A program made the position numbers and the translations under genes. 44,255 bases of DNA. Origin: Bacteroidaceae bacterium. GTDB lineage: Bacteria; Bacteroidota; Bacteroidia; Bacteroidales; Bacteroidaceae. Of the stretch, positions 1 to 9,714 are shown piece after piece. The stretch covers positions 1 to 44,255 of the forward strand of contig JAGBTN010000006.1 in NCBI GenBank assembly GCA_017631315.1. Reading direction: 5' to 3'. The notes below the pieces were generated by a model, which saw nothing but the letters and a program-made list of their open reading frames with translations, did not search any database and was not told the DNA's origin. Positions within the stretch are counted from its first letter, which is position 1. Each line of letters starts with the position of its first letter.

Positions 1-3000
1 AATGGCGCAACGAAGGATAGAGATGATGAATTATTAGCGTCGTTCAACGCAGACACTAACCAAAGTAATAATATTATTTCCACTACAGTTAAGTGGTCTT
101 ATGTTGTTAATGGCAGTGCCCCAGTGCTTTTGTATCAAACAAATGTTTCCACATCGGAAGGTATTATTGAATATGCTACACCGGAAGTTACTCTTGAGTG
201 CGAAAGTCCTTATGCTATTGTTAATGGTAATGAAATCGTTGTTGAATTAAGTATTGAGGACGACCCTTCATTAGAAGGTAAAATAGAAAGAGAAATTAAT
301 TGGGGTGATTGCATAGACAATAGATACAACGGTGAAATATCTGCGAAGTTCAATCCTGCCGAAAAAAAGGCGAATGATTATACAATTACCTCTGAAGTTA
401 CCTGGACTTATACGAAAGAGGGGGAGACAGCCCCAATTGTATTGTATAGTAAAAATTTAGACAAAACAGAAACTGGTGCTGCAGAGATTACGGTGTATGC
501 TGAACCAACGTATAACCTTGATACAAATATTATATATAATTCTTTCGTAGATGTAGAAATTCCGATTGATGCTTTTATTAATAATATTGTGTCAAATAGA
601 GAAATTATTAAAAGTCATGAATTGGTCGTTGATAATAAAAGCTACGAAGGATCATATACACCAGATAAACCAGAAGAGGAAAAGGTTTTCCAATTAAAAG
701 CCATTTATAAGTACGGTGAGACTGTTGTACTCTACGATAAAAAGCCAAAATACAAAATCAATATCATCGATAAACCCGAATGGGGAACAAACTTCAAGGA
801 GATATTTGGCACAAATGCAAATGGGGAAGCGGATAATTATCTTTATACTACCTCTGAATTACTTAGCAAATGTTCTAAAGTTATAGAAGTGCAACAATCT
901 AATAATAGTGATGTAGCAATAGGATTGTCTGGCAAATACTCTATTAATGATTATAGTCCAACCGAATTTACCGTTGAAAATTCATCACTAAAATCAGTTC
1001 CTCTCAGAGATCTTTGTTCTTCGTTAAATATGGATCAGGAAAATATGATTAAATTCTCATTTTCTTATGAAGTTCAAAATCTTTTAGAATTAGAAGGAAA
1101 TACGGATTTAAAGTGTAAAAACGAGACAGCGTATATATACTTATGTGAAAATATTGATGCAACTTTACCTGACAATCCTACTCTCGAATTTTATACACGT
1201 GTTGGTGATGGAAAGATAAATGACTTGAAAGCAGACCAAATATCGTTAACAGTAGTTGGTGGGGATCCTGGATTATGGAAGTTTGAGCTTAAGGATGATG
1301 ATAATGAGAATGTATTATTAGATGATGATGTTTATGTTGAAAATGAAAGCGTCAAAATAAATATTAATTATGAACGTTTAAATTTTATAGATAAAGATGC
1401 AGGTCTAAAGAGCTATAGTTTATATGCTAAATATGTTGATGGAATAACAGAAATAGGTACTAATGAATCTAAAGCTGTAATCAAAATCAATGTAGAGCCA
1501 GAGCCAGAGTTAGATGATCTCGTTGTTGGATTATTAGGAGACAAAGGAGTTACTTATAACCCAGTGAATGAAAATGATTATGATATAAAGTGTTACAAAG
1601 GCGATAAGATAAAGTTATCTTCATCTTCCAACACATCCAGCACATCCTACACATCGAGCTGGAAGTACAAGGTAGGTAAAACTGCTAAGGATATAACGTG
1701 GGGTGATAATATTTCTTTCGAATCAGAGGATGCAATTGGTACAATTGAATTCTATAGCTATTTGAAGGATAATAGTAAGGAGAGGCTTGTCAAAACAATA
1801 AATCTTCAAGTTGAGTATCTTTCCACCCCCAGTGTAGATTTTAATCATGAGTTGCGTGACGTTGGAGATCAAGTAAAAGCAAATAAGTTGTGGGACGATG
1901 CAACGCAAGAAGGTAATAGACTAGATTTATACGCCGGTTGGGAAAACTTAAAACTAGAGTTTATGCACCAAAATGGCTACGATGAAGGATGGACTTATAA
2001 CTGGAAACTTGATGGAAATGATGTTAGTTATGAGAAAGGCTTTGACTATGAGTTAAAAGATCCTACCGATGATGCCATGGGTTATGAGGATAAAGTAATC
2101 TCTTTTACATATACGAATTCTATTCCTGCGAGCAATTATCAAGATGGAGTAAACATAGGAATTGCTGAAACGAAAAACTATTATATACGTGTTTGGCGAA
2201 AGGCAGAAATGCCAACTAAAATTGACGATATTTCCTTAAAAGATAATCAAAACGTCAATAATAAAGTCAACGAAACTATGGCAATTCGTGAAGGAAATGA
2301 CTTGGAGTTATCATTTCCGAAGATAAAATATTGCTTTGTTCATAATAATGATAATGAAGGAGATGTAAATACTTATGTTCTAAAAGATGATAAAGGAAAT
2401 AGTAATAGTATTATAGGCGTAGATAATACGACGCCGAGGCTAACACATACGATAAAGTCCATTGAAAATGAAGAAACAAATAGCGATTTTAGTTTTGGTA
2501 CAAACACGTATACATTAGTTATCTCTAATCCGGGTCCTCGTGATATACCTTGGGAGAAATATGAAATCCCAGTGGAAATTACCGTCTACAATCGTCCAGA
2601 GACTCCCACCTCTTTGGTGTTAAAGGGGAATGGAACCAGTGGTACGCTTATTATTACTTATGACGAACGACAAGATCATCAGTTCCAAGTTCCTGAAGAT
2701 TACTCTATTGTCTTTAGATATTCTGATAAAAAAGAAATTTGTAAAATACCTAATGGTGGTAATGACAGGCGCTGGATTACTGATGCGGAAAACATAACAG
2801 ACAATATTGGAGAGGCATATGCTTTTTCTCGGTTGATTTATTATGAGGAAGGTGATAAAGAAGGTCATGTAATAACAAGTGGAAGAATATTAAGAGATGC
2901 TAAGGAGGGAGATGAATCATGGGATGAGTCTAGGTATAATGTGCCGAAGAGTGAGATACTCGAGTTAAGAGCAATAACACGTGCAGGTGGAGGCGACTAT

Positions 3001-3162
3001 ACTGCTATTCAATCTGTAGAGCCAGAAGAAGAGATGGTTAGTGTATATAATACAAATGGTGTAAAGGTTGCTACTTCAACAGAAAACCTTAAACCAGGTA
3101 TTTACATTATTCGTTCCATGCAAAATGGTGAGATGAATAGTAAGAAGCTTTCAGTTAAGTAA
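1..3162 (+). CDS. Large repeat-containing T9SS cargo protein, 5' truncated
   Basis: The reading frame is open from base 1, so the true start and any signal peptide lie upstream of the window; the GTG at 124 is not a real start. The visible 1053 codons are rich in Asn, Asp, Glu, Tyr and beta-strand-like stretches. At least three related modules recur about 309 bases (103 residues) apart: a W-[ST]-Y/I-Y-K-Y strand followed by an APVLLYQ/APIVLYS/ETVVLYD strand, near bases 90, 399 and 706, suggesting Ig-like domains. The last 40 residues look like a type A T9SS sorting domain (VSVYNTNGVKVAT, then LKPGIYIIRS, then KKLSVK). It is therefore probably exported through the outer membrane and anchored or released at the surface. 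It is followed after 19 bases by a barrel gene, as the first visible gene of a long operon. The function of the repeats is unknown. Confidence 0.85.
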   Translation, partial: NGATKDRDDELLASFNADTNQSNNIISTTVKWSYVVNGSAPVLLYQTNVSTSEGIIEYATPEVTLECESPYAIVNGNEIVVELSIEDDPSLEGKIEREINWGDCIDNRYNGEISAKFNPAEKKANDYTITSEVTWTYTKEGETAPIVLYSKNLDKTETGAAEITVYAEPTYNLDTNIIYNSFVDVEIPIDAFINNIVSNREIIKSHELVVDNKSYEGSYTPDKPEEEKVFQLKAIYKYGETVVLYDKKPKYKINIIDKPEWGTNFKEIFGTNANGEADNYLYTTSELLSKCSKVIEVQQSNNSDVAIGLSGKYSINDYSPTEFTVENSSLKSVPLRDLCSSLNMDQENMIKFSFSYEVQNLLELEGNTDLKCKNETAYIYLCENIDATLPDNPTLEFYTRVGDGKINDLKADQISLTVVGGDPGLWKFELKDDDNENVLLDDDVYVENESVKININYERLNFIDKDAGLKSYSLYAKYVDGITEIGTNESKAVIKINVEPEPELDDLVVGLLGDKGVTYNPVNENDYDIKCYKGDKIKLSSSSNTSSTSYTSSWKYKVGKTAKDITWGDNISFESEDAIGTIEFYSYLKDNSKERLVKTINLQVEYLSTPSVDFNHELRDVGDQVKANKLWDDATQEGNRLDLYAGWENLKLEFMHQNGYDEGWTYNWKLDGNDVSYEKGFDYELKDPTDDAMGYEDKVISFTYTNSIPASNYQDGVNIGIAETKNYYIRVWRKAEMPTKIDDISLKDNQNVNNKVNETMAIREGNDLELSFPKIKYCFVHNNDNEGDVNTYVLKDDKGNSNSIIGVDNTTPRLTHTIKSIENEETNSDFSFGTNTYTLVISNPGPRDIPWEKYEIPVEITVYNRPETPTSLVLKGNGTSGTLIITYDERQDHQFQVPEDYSIVFRYSDKKEICKIPNGGNDRRWITDAENITDNIGEAYAFSRLIYYEEGDKEGHVITSGRILRDAKEGDESWDESRYNVPKSEILELRAITRAGGGDYTAIQSVEPEEEMVSVYNTNGVKVATSTENLKPGIYIIRSMQNGEMNSKKLSVK

Positions 3163-3181
3163 CGGTATAGGAGACGTATTT

Positions 3182-4810
3182 ATGAAAAAGATGTATAAAT
3201 ATTTTTTGCTTTCTTTGACGTTAGTTTCTTTTGGATATGTAAATGCCCAAAAGCCGATAACTCCACTGGAACGTAGAATTATAGAGAAGGCACTTGATAA
3301 CTTCGAAATGTATAAGTCATGCATTACAGTAGCCGATGACGAAACAAGAAGTTATTTCCTTGAGTTATTTAAGGACAAAACAGTTCCTGTTTATAACGAT
3401 TTGCTTGGAATAAGCAGTAAATCGGACATCAATATCTCTGATTATTTGGAGGAGCAGAAGGAGAACGTAGTCTCGCCTATTATCAGGATACGAAATGTGA
3501 ATAGAGACAAGATATGGGAAGAGGACGGCAAGTGGAAGGTTCAGTTGTCTTTTGACAAGAGTCTAAGTTTCCAGAATCCATGTGGTATATATTTTAATAC
3601 AGAGGATTTTTATGGCAAGATGTTTAGAGAGTCAATGATTCTTAGTTACGATGAAGTCAATCAAACATGTCGTATTGAATCAATTACAGGTAAGATTGAT
3701 AGTGATAGGAATTTGCCTGATGACTATTGTATTTTAGACTCAACAAATGTTAAGGACAATCGTGTTATTTACAGACATCGTGATGGCAAGAGCGAACGAG
3801 TAAACTTCAACAGTTTTGGACAGATGTTACTTACTTCGGGGTATGAAAAGAATCAGTTCTACTATCCTGACAATGATGTGATGTTAAAAACTCATTACAA
3901 GCCGGAATGTCACCTGATGACTCTTTCATATACAACTCACCAGTGGAGACTTAAAGCATATTATGATATAGGCCTTGGAAACTCATTGACTTTAGGAGAT
4001 AATTCTTTTTATACAGAAAGTAGTTCTAAATCAAGTTCTTTTGGCATAGATGCAGGTTATGTTTTCCCGTCGGAACACAAAATTAAGATTGGTGTGTTTA
4101 TGGGATTAGGACTTTCAAACTATAGTCTGGACCTCACAAAACAAACAAAGTCATACGTGTTTAAAGCAAAAGACATAGATAAGGACGACTATATGCGTAA
4201 CTATGAAAATATAAACATGGCGCAAACAACCAAGATCAAAGAGTTTTCGATTCCAATATATGCTGATTTCGATTGGCGATTCAGCAAATGGGCATCTTTT
4301 TATGTAGATTTAGGTTTAAAGCTTAACATGAATATCTCCAATAGTGTTGGAGAATTTAACGGTAGCGTCGGGGAAGTGTATGGTGTTTATAGTCAATATG
4401 GTAATTTGCGTCTTGATAAAAGTTGGGGCTATGAAGGATTTACTGATAATTTGAAATTCACTAAAGATAATCTCAGCAATAATGAGAGTTATATTTCTGT
4501 CAAGAAATTTGCTCCAGATCTTATGTTGGGAGCAGGTTTTCGTGTAAATATACCTCGGACACCGTTGGCTGTAGATTTAGGAATCGGATACCAGATGGGC
4601 TTTGGCGATTTGATTTCTGTTTCGAGAAAGTCTGTAACAACGGATATGGATGAAAAGCAAACGGATCAGATTATCTGGATAACATCTGATTACGAGAATC
4701 CAGATAAGAAAAAGCATGTGCAGGAACATGTTCAAGATCTAATTGTGCATGCAGGTTCTGTGTCACGTGGAGTATTGAAATTTAACTTGGGCTTAATCTA
4801 TAAATTTTAG
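3182..4810 (+). CDS. Outer-membrane beta-barrel protein with N-terminal periplasmic region
   Basis: This 542-residue protein begins with a clear signal peptide (about residues 1-22, ending VNAQ). Residues 25-240 form a soluble, charged region; the rest alternates aromatic and hydrophobic residues in beta-strand fashion (for example LKAYYDIGLGNSLTLG, FGIDAGYVF, KIGVFMGLGLSNYSL). It ends in the outer-membrane signature VLKFNLGLIYKF with a terminal Phe. It resembles the small Bacteroidetes porin-like barrels in general form, but I do not recognise a named family for the N-terminal part. It sits 19 bases after the T9SS cargo gene and 6 bases before the next gene, so it is probably co-transcribed and may be a surface partner of that cargo. 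The partner role is inference. Confidence 0.75.
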   Translation: MKKMYKYFLLSLTLVSFGYVNAQKPITPLERRIIEKALDNFEMYKSCITVADDETRSYFLELFKDKTVPVYNDLLGISSKSDINISDYLEEQKENVVSPIIRIRNVNRDKIWEEDGKWKVQLSFDKSLSFQNPCGIYFNTEDFYGKMFRESMILSYDEVNQTCRIESITGKIDSDRNLPDDYCILDSTNVKDNRVIYRHRDGKSERVNFNSFGQMLLTSGYEKNQFYYPDNDVMLKTHYKPECHLMTLSYTTHQWRLKAYYDIGLGNSLTLGDNSFYTESSSKSSSFGIDAGYVFPSEHKIKIGVFMGLGLSNYSLDLTKQTKSYVFKAKDIDKDDYMRNYENINMAQTTKIKEFSIPIYADFDWRFSKWASFYVDLGLKLNMNISNSVGEFNGSVGEVYGVYSQYGNLRLDKSWGYEGFTDNLKFTKDNLSNNESYISVKKFAPDLMLGAGFRVNIPRTPLAVDLGIGYQMGFGDLISVSRKSVTTDMDEKQTDQIIWITSDYENPDKKKHVQEHVQDLIVHAGSVSRGVLKFNLGLIYKF

Positions 4811-4816
4811 TGTATA

Positions 4817-5695
4817 ATGCAAAATTTCGAATGTAAGGACTGTGGAAAAAAATTCTCTTCAGACGATAAGGAGTTGGTAAAATGTCCGCATTGTGGCAGC
4901 GACAATGTCGATTATGCAAGTTTTCACGTCCCATACAAAAAACTTGTCATAGTCTCTCTGTTTTTATTAATAATAATCATCATTGTAAAGATTGACTTTA
5001 AAACTGATCGACCTTCAGACAAATCTATTGCCGAAGGAACAACACATACAGAAGTTGAATCGATATCGAATTGTGATGAAGAGGAACTAGAATCGGAGGA
5101 TTTAATACAAGAAATTAAGGAATTAGGTATTGATGTGCTGCCAACGATTAAGGGTGTTGAAAGGATAGAACTTGATGCAGATGGTAATTATAATGTTACT
5201 ATCAAAATAGAACATACGCCTAAGAATGGATATACTGTTATAATAACAGATTGGGAAACTGGCAGTGTAGTTGCTAAGAGCAAAAATGGTAGTTTTAAGG
5301 GTGTTCCATTCAGTAGGAACGGTGGTAAATATTACGCACAGATACAAGATACTTCTACAGAGGAGCCTTTATGCGATCCAACAGAAATAACGGGTTTTGT
5401 AGAAGTAAAGAATATTTCAAAAAAATTATCTGTAAGTGAGCTGCAGGAATTAATAAATAAACAAGATCCTTCTCTCTTAGGACATGATAATGAATACCTG
5501 TCTCCAGTATATCAGTTGATGTATGAAAACTTACCTCAAGACTATGAAGCACCAGATAATCTCTCTGATGTTTTCGAGATGTTAAATATGGAAGTTTGGA
5601 CTTCTGTAGAGGTGACCTCCTTGGAATACGATGATACAAAGCATGTTTCGTTAATAAAATTGACGGTGAAAATGCCAAGTCGTCCTAATTTTTGA
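4817..5695 (+). CDS. Zinc-ribbon membrane-anchored protein
   Basis: This 292-residue protein starts with a zinc ribbon: Cys6-x2-Cys9 and Cys23-x2-Cys26, with the context CKDCGKKF and CPHCGSDN. A single transmembrane helix follows at about residues 43-59 (LVIVSLFLLIIIIIVKI), then an acidic linker. An Ig/Fn3-like beta domain lies at about 110-195 (NGSFKGVPF, KYYAQI), and a C-terminal domain of about 90 residues ends in a VTSLEYDDTKHVSLIKL strand. The ribbon should be cytoplasmic and the C-terminus periplasmic. The C-terminal two thirds are similar in layout and motif to the next gene product, so the two are likely paralogues. No enzymatic motif is visible; a sensing or scaffold role would be a guess. 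Confidence 0.7.
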   Translation: MQNFECKDCGKKFSSDDKELVKCPHCGSDNVDYASFHVPYKKLVIVSLFLLIIIIIVKIDFKTDRPSDKSIAEGTTHTEVESISNCDEEELESEDLIQEIKELGIDVLPTIKGVERIELDADGNYNVTIKIEHTPKNGYTVIITDWETGSVVAKSKNGSFKGVPFSRNGGKYYAQIQDTSTEEPLCDPTEITGFVEVKNISKKLSVSELQELINKQDPSLLGHDNEYLSPVYQLMYENLPQDYEAPDNLSDVFEMLNMEVWTSVEVTSLEYDDTKHVSLIKLTVKMPSRPNF

Positions 5696-5732
5696 GATTA
5701 AGAAATTCTTATCATAAATTAAATAAAACATT

Positions 5733-6614
5733 ATGTCAAAAATATTTGGCTATCTTGCTGTATTTATTATAGCAACGTTTGTTTCTTTCTTTATTACAGA
5801 TTCATTAAAGAAGAAAGATTACAATGAAGTTTCTAAAGAACACCTACAAACACAGATGGTAACACCCGGGCAAAACAATGTACTATCAACAACTAATATT
5901 TCTCGGGAAGAAAATATCAGTCCTTCTTCACCAAAACAGATAATAGAAGAATCAAAACCTGTTAATCTGCAAAAAGTTCCTCAACAAGAGGCTCCTCAAC
6001 AGAAGATATCTCAAACAGAAGCATCTCAACCATCTACGCTTCCAAAGTCAGATTCTCCCGAACAAGATAGTCCTGAGGTTTTGAAATTAAGAGCCTCAAA
6101 ACGTGTCGTAAACGATAATACTTATTCCTTTACGGCTACAGTTAATAGCGAGCCTGAAGTATCATATCGCTACGAGTTAAAGAAGGACGGAAGTGTTATT
6201 AGTACTTCAATGGATGGCGTGTTTTCTAATATACCACCATGTGCAAGATATGAACTTCATATTGTGAGTGAATCGGGGGAGGATCTCGCCAAACCAGTAA
6301 TCATTACAGATTGCAAAGATAAATCAGGTCCTAAAAAGATTACTTTAGAGGATTTCCAGAAACGAATGTTAGACATTCAGGATCATATGTTGGACGGAAA
6401 TCGTAATAAGAAAAAAACATTTGTAACAGATGACTTCAGGGTCGTACTTGTAAATAAAAACAAGGAAATCGACGGCGATTATGAGGTGTATGATGTTCAG
6501 GATGTTAAGGGGATGATATATACATATAATAAATGGAAAGATGCTCGTGTTGTTAGTTTAGAGTACGATTCAAAAGGATACGTCAAGCTTGCAAACATAG
6601 AGGCAGTATATTAA
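5733..6614 (+). CDS. Membrane-anchored protein with Gln/Pro-rich linker, paralogue of the zinc-ribbon protein
   Basis: This 293-residue protein has one N-terminal transmembrane helix (about residues 4-22) and no zinc ribbon. A low-complexity Gln, Pro and Ser-rich linker (about 35-112, with repeats of the type VPQQEAPQQKISQTEA) suits a segment crossing the periplasm or peptidoglycan. Residues 118-205 look like an Ig/Fn3-like sandwich (MDGVFSNIPPCARYELHIV), matching FKGVPF...YYAQI in the preceding gene. The C-terminal domain ends ARVVSLEYDSKGYVKL, matching EVTSLEYDDTKHVSL. It lies 37 bases downstream of its paralogue and 20 bases before the next gene. The shared domains suggest that the two proteins form or regulate one envelope complex; that is inference. 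Confidence 0.7.
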   Translation: MSKIFGYLAVFIIATFVSFFITDSLKKKDYNEVSKEHLQTQMVTPGQNNVLSTTNISREENISPSSPKQIIEESKPVNLQKVPQQEAPQQKISQTEASQPSTLPKSDSPEQDSPEVLKLRASKRVVNDNTYSFTATVNSEPEVSYRYELKKDGSVISTSMDGVFSNIPPCARYELHIVSESGEDLAKPVIITDCKDKSGPKKITLEDFQKRMLDIQDHMLDGNRNKKKTFVTDDFRVVLVNKNKEIDGDYEVYDVQDVKGMIYTYNKWKDARVVSLEYDSKGYVKLANIEAVY

Positions 6615-6634
6615 TTTAACTAATCCGAAACGCT

Positions 6635-7285
6635 ATGAGGAAATTTAATTTTATTTGTTTGTTTCCAATACTATTGCTTTTCCTGAATACTAAAATCCAG
6701 GCTCAGGAGTATTATCATTTTATATATATAGAACACGAAATAGGTAATCATAAGAATTTATTATGTGAAAAGCTAAAAACATTGCATGAGGATGCAAAGG
6801 AAACAGGTGATGCGTTGATTATCTATCTTTCAACAGGTAACCAGGAACAAGATTTTGGTCTTTGTTCCTACACTAATCTTAAGGACCCGTTTGGAAATGG
6901 ACAAGATACAGATGATGCATTCAATTCAATTATTGCTATGATTCAGGATTCCAAATCACTTCCTGTAAACGCACAGGCCGATGTCAATAATGTTATTAAA
7001 ATTATGGATGCATATAACTTTGTTGATGAAAAAGGGGAACTAAAATACCCAAAAGTTAAGATTGACTTTTATGCAGGAAATCGTTTTTGGAAATTAGGTT
7101 TTAATAATACTGTAATTGCACATTTATATTCGATTCTGCGTATTTCAGAAATGCCCAAAAACTCCGTTGATTTTCGTGTGTTTGTCCCAAGAATTGATGA
7201 TAAGTTAAAATACCCAGAAGGGATGCCGTTTGGTGAAAACAATTTAGACGGGATTAATGGTTATGTTAAAATAAACAAATACTAA
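6635..7285 (+). CDS. Periplasmic or secreted protein of unknown function
   Basis: This is a 216-residue protein with a signal peptide at about residues 1-23 (LLLFLNTKIQA, cleaved before QEYY). The mature part alternates predicted strands and helices: YYHFIYIEHE, then a helix NLLCEKLKTLHEDAKE, then the strand ALIIYLSTGN. This could be an alpha/beta fold related to von Willebrand A or Rossmann-like folds, but no metal-binding motif is visible. A second half contains KVKIDFYAGNRFW and VDFRVFVPRID strands. It sits 20 bases after the Gln-rich anchored protein and 13 bases before the vWA gene, within the same transcript. I do not recognise the family. Confidence 0.65.
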   Translation: MRKFNFICLFPILLLFLNTKIQAQEYYHFIYIEHEIGNHKNLLCEKLKTLHEDAKETGDALIIYLSTGNQEQDFGLCSYTNLKDPFGNGQDTDDAFNSIIAMIQDSKSLPVNAQADVNNVIKIMDAYNFVDEKGELKYPKVKIDFYAGNRFWKLGFNNTVIAHLYSILRISEMPKNSVDFRVFVPRIDDKLKYPEGMPFGENNLDGINGYVKINKY

Positions 7286-7298
7286 ACAATTATAAGTT

Positions 7299-9698
7299 AT
7301 GATTAGAATTTTAAGAATAGCAGTATTGTGGCTATATGTTATTAGCGCATTCGGGCAAACGGATCTGCCTGGCTCATGTTCTGTTGCATTACCCAAATTA
7401 CTTGAGCCGGATTTGTTAAGAGATAATGACATTCAGAATTTTCTTAATAGCCCTAATTGGGGACAAGATAATAAAACAACTTCATATTGGAAGGTTTATA
7501 GTGATCGTGCGAATAATGTAACATATAAGTCTCCAAGTAATAAATCGGAACGCTTTGCTTTACTTCGTTTTAATGAAGAACTTCGTATTGCTCAAATTAA
7601 AGACGGATATGCGTTGGTATATGTAGAGCAATACGCTGCAGCAATCTACCCCAAGATTAATAAACCGATTTCAAAAGGTTGGGTGCCGATGACTCATCTC
7701 CTTTTGTGGAGTAGTTGTCCTGCAGACGAAAAGGGCATTTACCATAAGGCTCTTCCTTTGGTTAATGTGGATGAATGGGTTAAGGCAAAGAATAATGGCA
7801 CGGAAAAGGAAATGGGCAAGGTCTTTGACAATCCGATGGCAAAGTCTAATCCTAAAAAAATTAGGGCAAGTATGGAATTCTACTTTGTCATGAAGGAAGA
7901 CAAACAAAGTGGAATGGTTTTATTGTCAAAACGTAATATCTTAACAGGAACAACATCCCAACTGCTTTATGGTTGGGTGAATAAGGCTTCGTATGTTTCT
8001 TGGAACCAACGTACATGTCTTGAACCAAACTGGACACCCGAAGTTGCAGAGAAATATTTAGGAAAAACGGTTCCTGTGTTTTTTGATGATAAACTTTCAG
8101 AACAATGTGCTTCTATGCCGTTAGGGCGCACTAATAATTTAAAGCAGGAAGCTACAAAATACCGTATGTATCCAGACGAGATGCGTTACCCTATTTTAGA
8201 TAATGATTCAGATAATGACAACATATACAAGGTAACAGCCTTCGTCGCTCCAGGAAGTAAGGATGGACACGTCCGACGAATCCGTACAGAAAATGACTCT
8301 TCAGAAATTCAAAGGAAGGAGGAAGCAGCAAGCCTAATAAGGAATATTAATATTATTATGGTAATAGATGCAACTTCTTCAATGAAAGAGTTTTATCCGA
8401 CTGTTCAAAAAATTGTCCAAGAAGCGAACTCTTATTTTAGCAAGGAAACAGGTAACGTTGTTAAGGTAGGTGCAGTGCTGTATCGTGATTACCCAGATGG
8501 AGGATTATGTACAGAGTACATCCCAATGAAGTCACCGAATAGTCCGGAATTAGCGTCTTTTCTTATGACTGCAGGTAAAGGTGGAACACGAAGCGTCGCA
8601 GTTTCTGCAACAGAGGCATTATACAAAGGAGTTGAGTTGGCATTAGATTATCAAAAAATGGGATATGAGCCCAAGAATAGTAATATGATGTTCATCATTG
8701 GTGATTGCGGAAATGATCCCGAGGATACTAAGTGCTTGAGTGTTGACCAATTAGTTCAAAAAGCCATTGATGTCAACATGCAAATTTCTGCTTTCCAAGT
8801 TTATAATCCCAATGAAACGCCATACAAACTATTTCGTGAAAACACAAACGGATTAGTAAAAAAGATTGTAGAAGCTCAATACAAATTGCAAGAGTCCAAA
8901 AACATTAAAATATTTTGGGAGCCAAAGAGTGATGGCTTTGAATTTAGAACGAATTTACCGGATGAGCAGCAGTTTTTTATTGGTAATACACGTCGCCCTA
9001 AAAGTGGTGAAAAAATGGATTTAGTAAAACTTTACGATATTATTAGAGCAAACTATATCCAATATAATACTTGTATAGAAGCACGTGTGGCTGCTATTTA
9101 CAGAGACGATGTAGACGTATTCCTTGATGATGATAGAAGTGCATCAGCAGAGGCTAACTTGATTCTTTGGAATAAATATTTTGGAGAGGATGTCATAAAA
9201 AAATGGGCACAGGACGGACTGATTACAGCCAAGGAAGGATATACGCATAAAAAGGACAAAGAAAGCGGATATGATTACTGGCAACCTGTTATTTACATTT
9301 CAAATGCCGAATATAATGATCTGATGAGCAAGTTGCAGCCAGTTACGGCTGCCGCAAATGAAGGAAGTGAAAATCGTCTGCCATTTATAGAAGCCATGAA
9401 AGAGCTTATTAGGACTTTATATGGAGATATAGGTGAGAAGGAAATGATGAAGAAGAACACGAAGGAGGTCATGGCTCTTGTGGCAGGGTTGAATGTAAAA
9501 TCAGATGCACTTGGCAGTGGAAGAACTTTGATGGAAATTCAGGACAATAAGGTTGTAGGTCAAGATGAATTTCAAACCATGATTTCAAACTTCAAGGATA
9601 AGTACGAGAAATTAGACCGAATGAAAAACGGATACAAATATTCCATAAAGATAGCGGGTGATACGTGGTACTGGATTCCTGTTCAGGATCTTCCATAA
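7299..9698 (+). CDS. Secreted vWA-domain protein, TssR-like
   Basis: This 799-residue protein has a signal peptide (about residues 1-19, cleaved after AFG). Residues 60-250 appear to hold two SH3-like beta modules, each closing with a Trp-rich turn (GWVPMTHLLLWSSC near 127-140 and YGWVNKASYVSW near 224-235). A vWA domain follows at about 350-520 with a complete MIDAS set: D357-x-T359-x-S361, T430 and D469 (FIIGDCGND). The C-terminal 280 residues are mostly helical and unassigned. This architecture recalls TssR of the Bacteroidetes type VI secretion system (T6SSiii), a family with relatives outside T6SS loci. No sheath, Hcp or baseplate genes are visible here, so the TssR link is by architecture only. 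It probably works in the periplasm with the neighbouring envelope proteins. Confidence 0.7.
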   Translation: MIRILRIAVLWLYVISAFGQTDLPGSCSVALPKLLEPDLLRDNDIQNFLNSPNWGQDNKTTSYWKVYSDRANNVTYKSPSNKSERFALLRFNEELRIAQIKDGYALVYVEQYAAAIYPKINKPISKGWVPMTHLLLWSSCPADEKGIYHKALPLVNVDEWVKAKNNGTEKEMGKVFDNPMAKSNPKKIRASMEFYFVMKEDKQSGMVLLSKRNILTGTTSQLLYGWVNKASYVSWNQRTCLEPNWTPEVAEKYLGKTVPVFFDDKLSEQCASMPLGRTNNLKQEATKYRMYPDEMRYPILDNDSDNDNIYKVTAFVAPGSKDGHVRRIRTENDSSEIQRKEEAASLIRNINIIMVIDATSSMKEFYPTVQKIVQEANSYFSKETGNVVKVGAVLYRDYPDGGLCTEYIPMKSPNSPELASFLMTAGKGGTRSVAVSATEALYKGVELALDYQKMGYEPKNSNMMFIIGDCGNDPEDTKCLSVDQLVQKAIDVNMQISAFQVYNPNETPYKLFRENTNGLVKKIVEAQYKLQESKNIKIFWEPKSDGFEFRTNLPDEQQFFIGNTRRPKSGEKMDLVKLYDIIRANYIQYNTCIEARVAAIYRDDVDVFLDDDRSASAEANLILWNKYFGEDVIKKWAQDGLITAKEGYTHKKDKESGYDYWQPVIYISNAEYNDLMSKLQPVTAAANEGSENRLPFIEAMKELIRTLYGDIGEKEMMKKNTKEVMALVAGLNVKSDALGSGRTLMEIQDNKVVGQDEFQTMISNFKDKYEKLDRMKNGYKYSIKIAGDTWYWIPVQDLP

Positions 9699-9714
9699 TT
9701 TGATAGTTGGGAAA

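Noticed and set aside
9658-9714. Longer GTG start for the ABC ATPase
   Set aside because: It overlaps the end of the vWA gene and adds residues not expected in the family; the ATG at 9715 fits.
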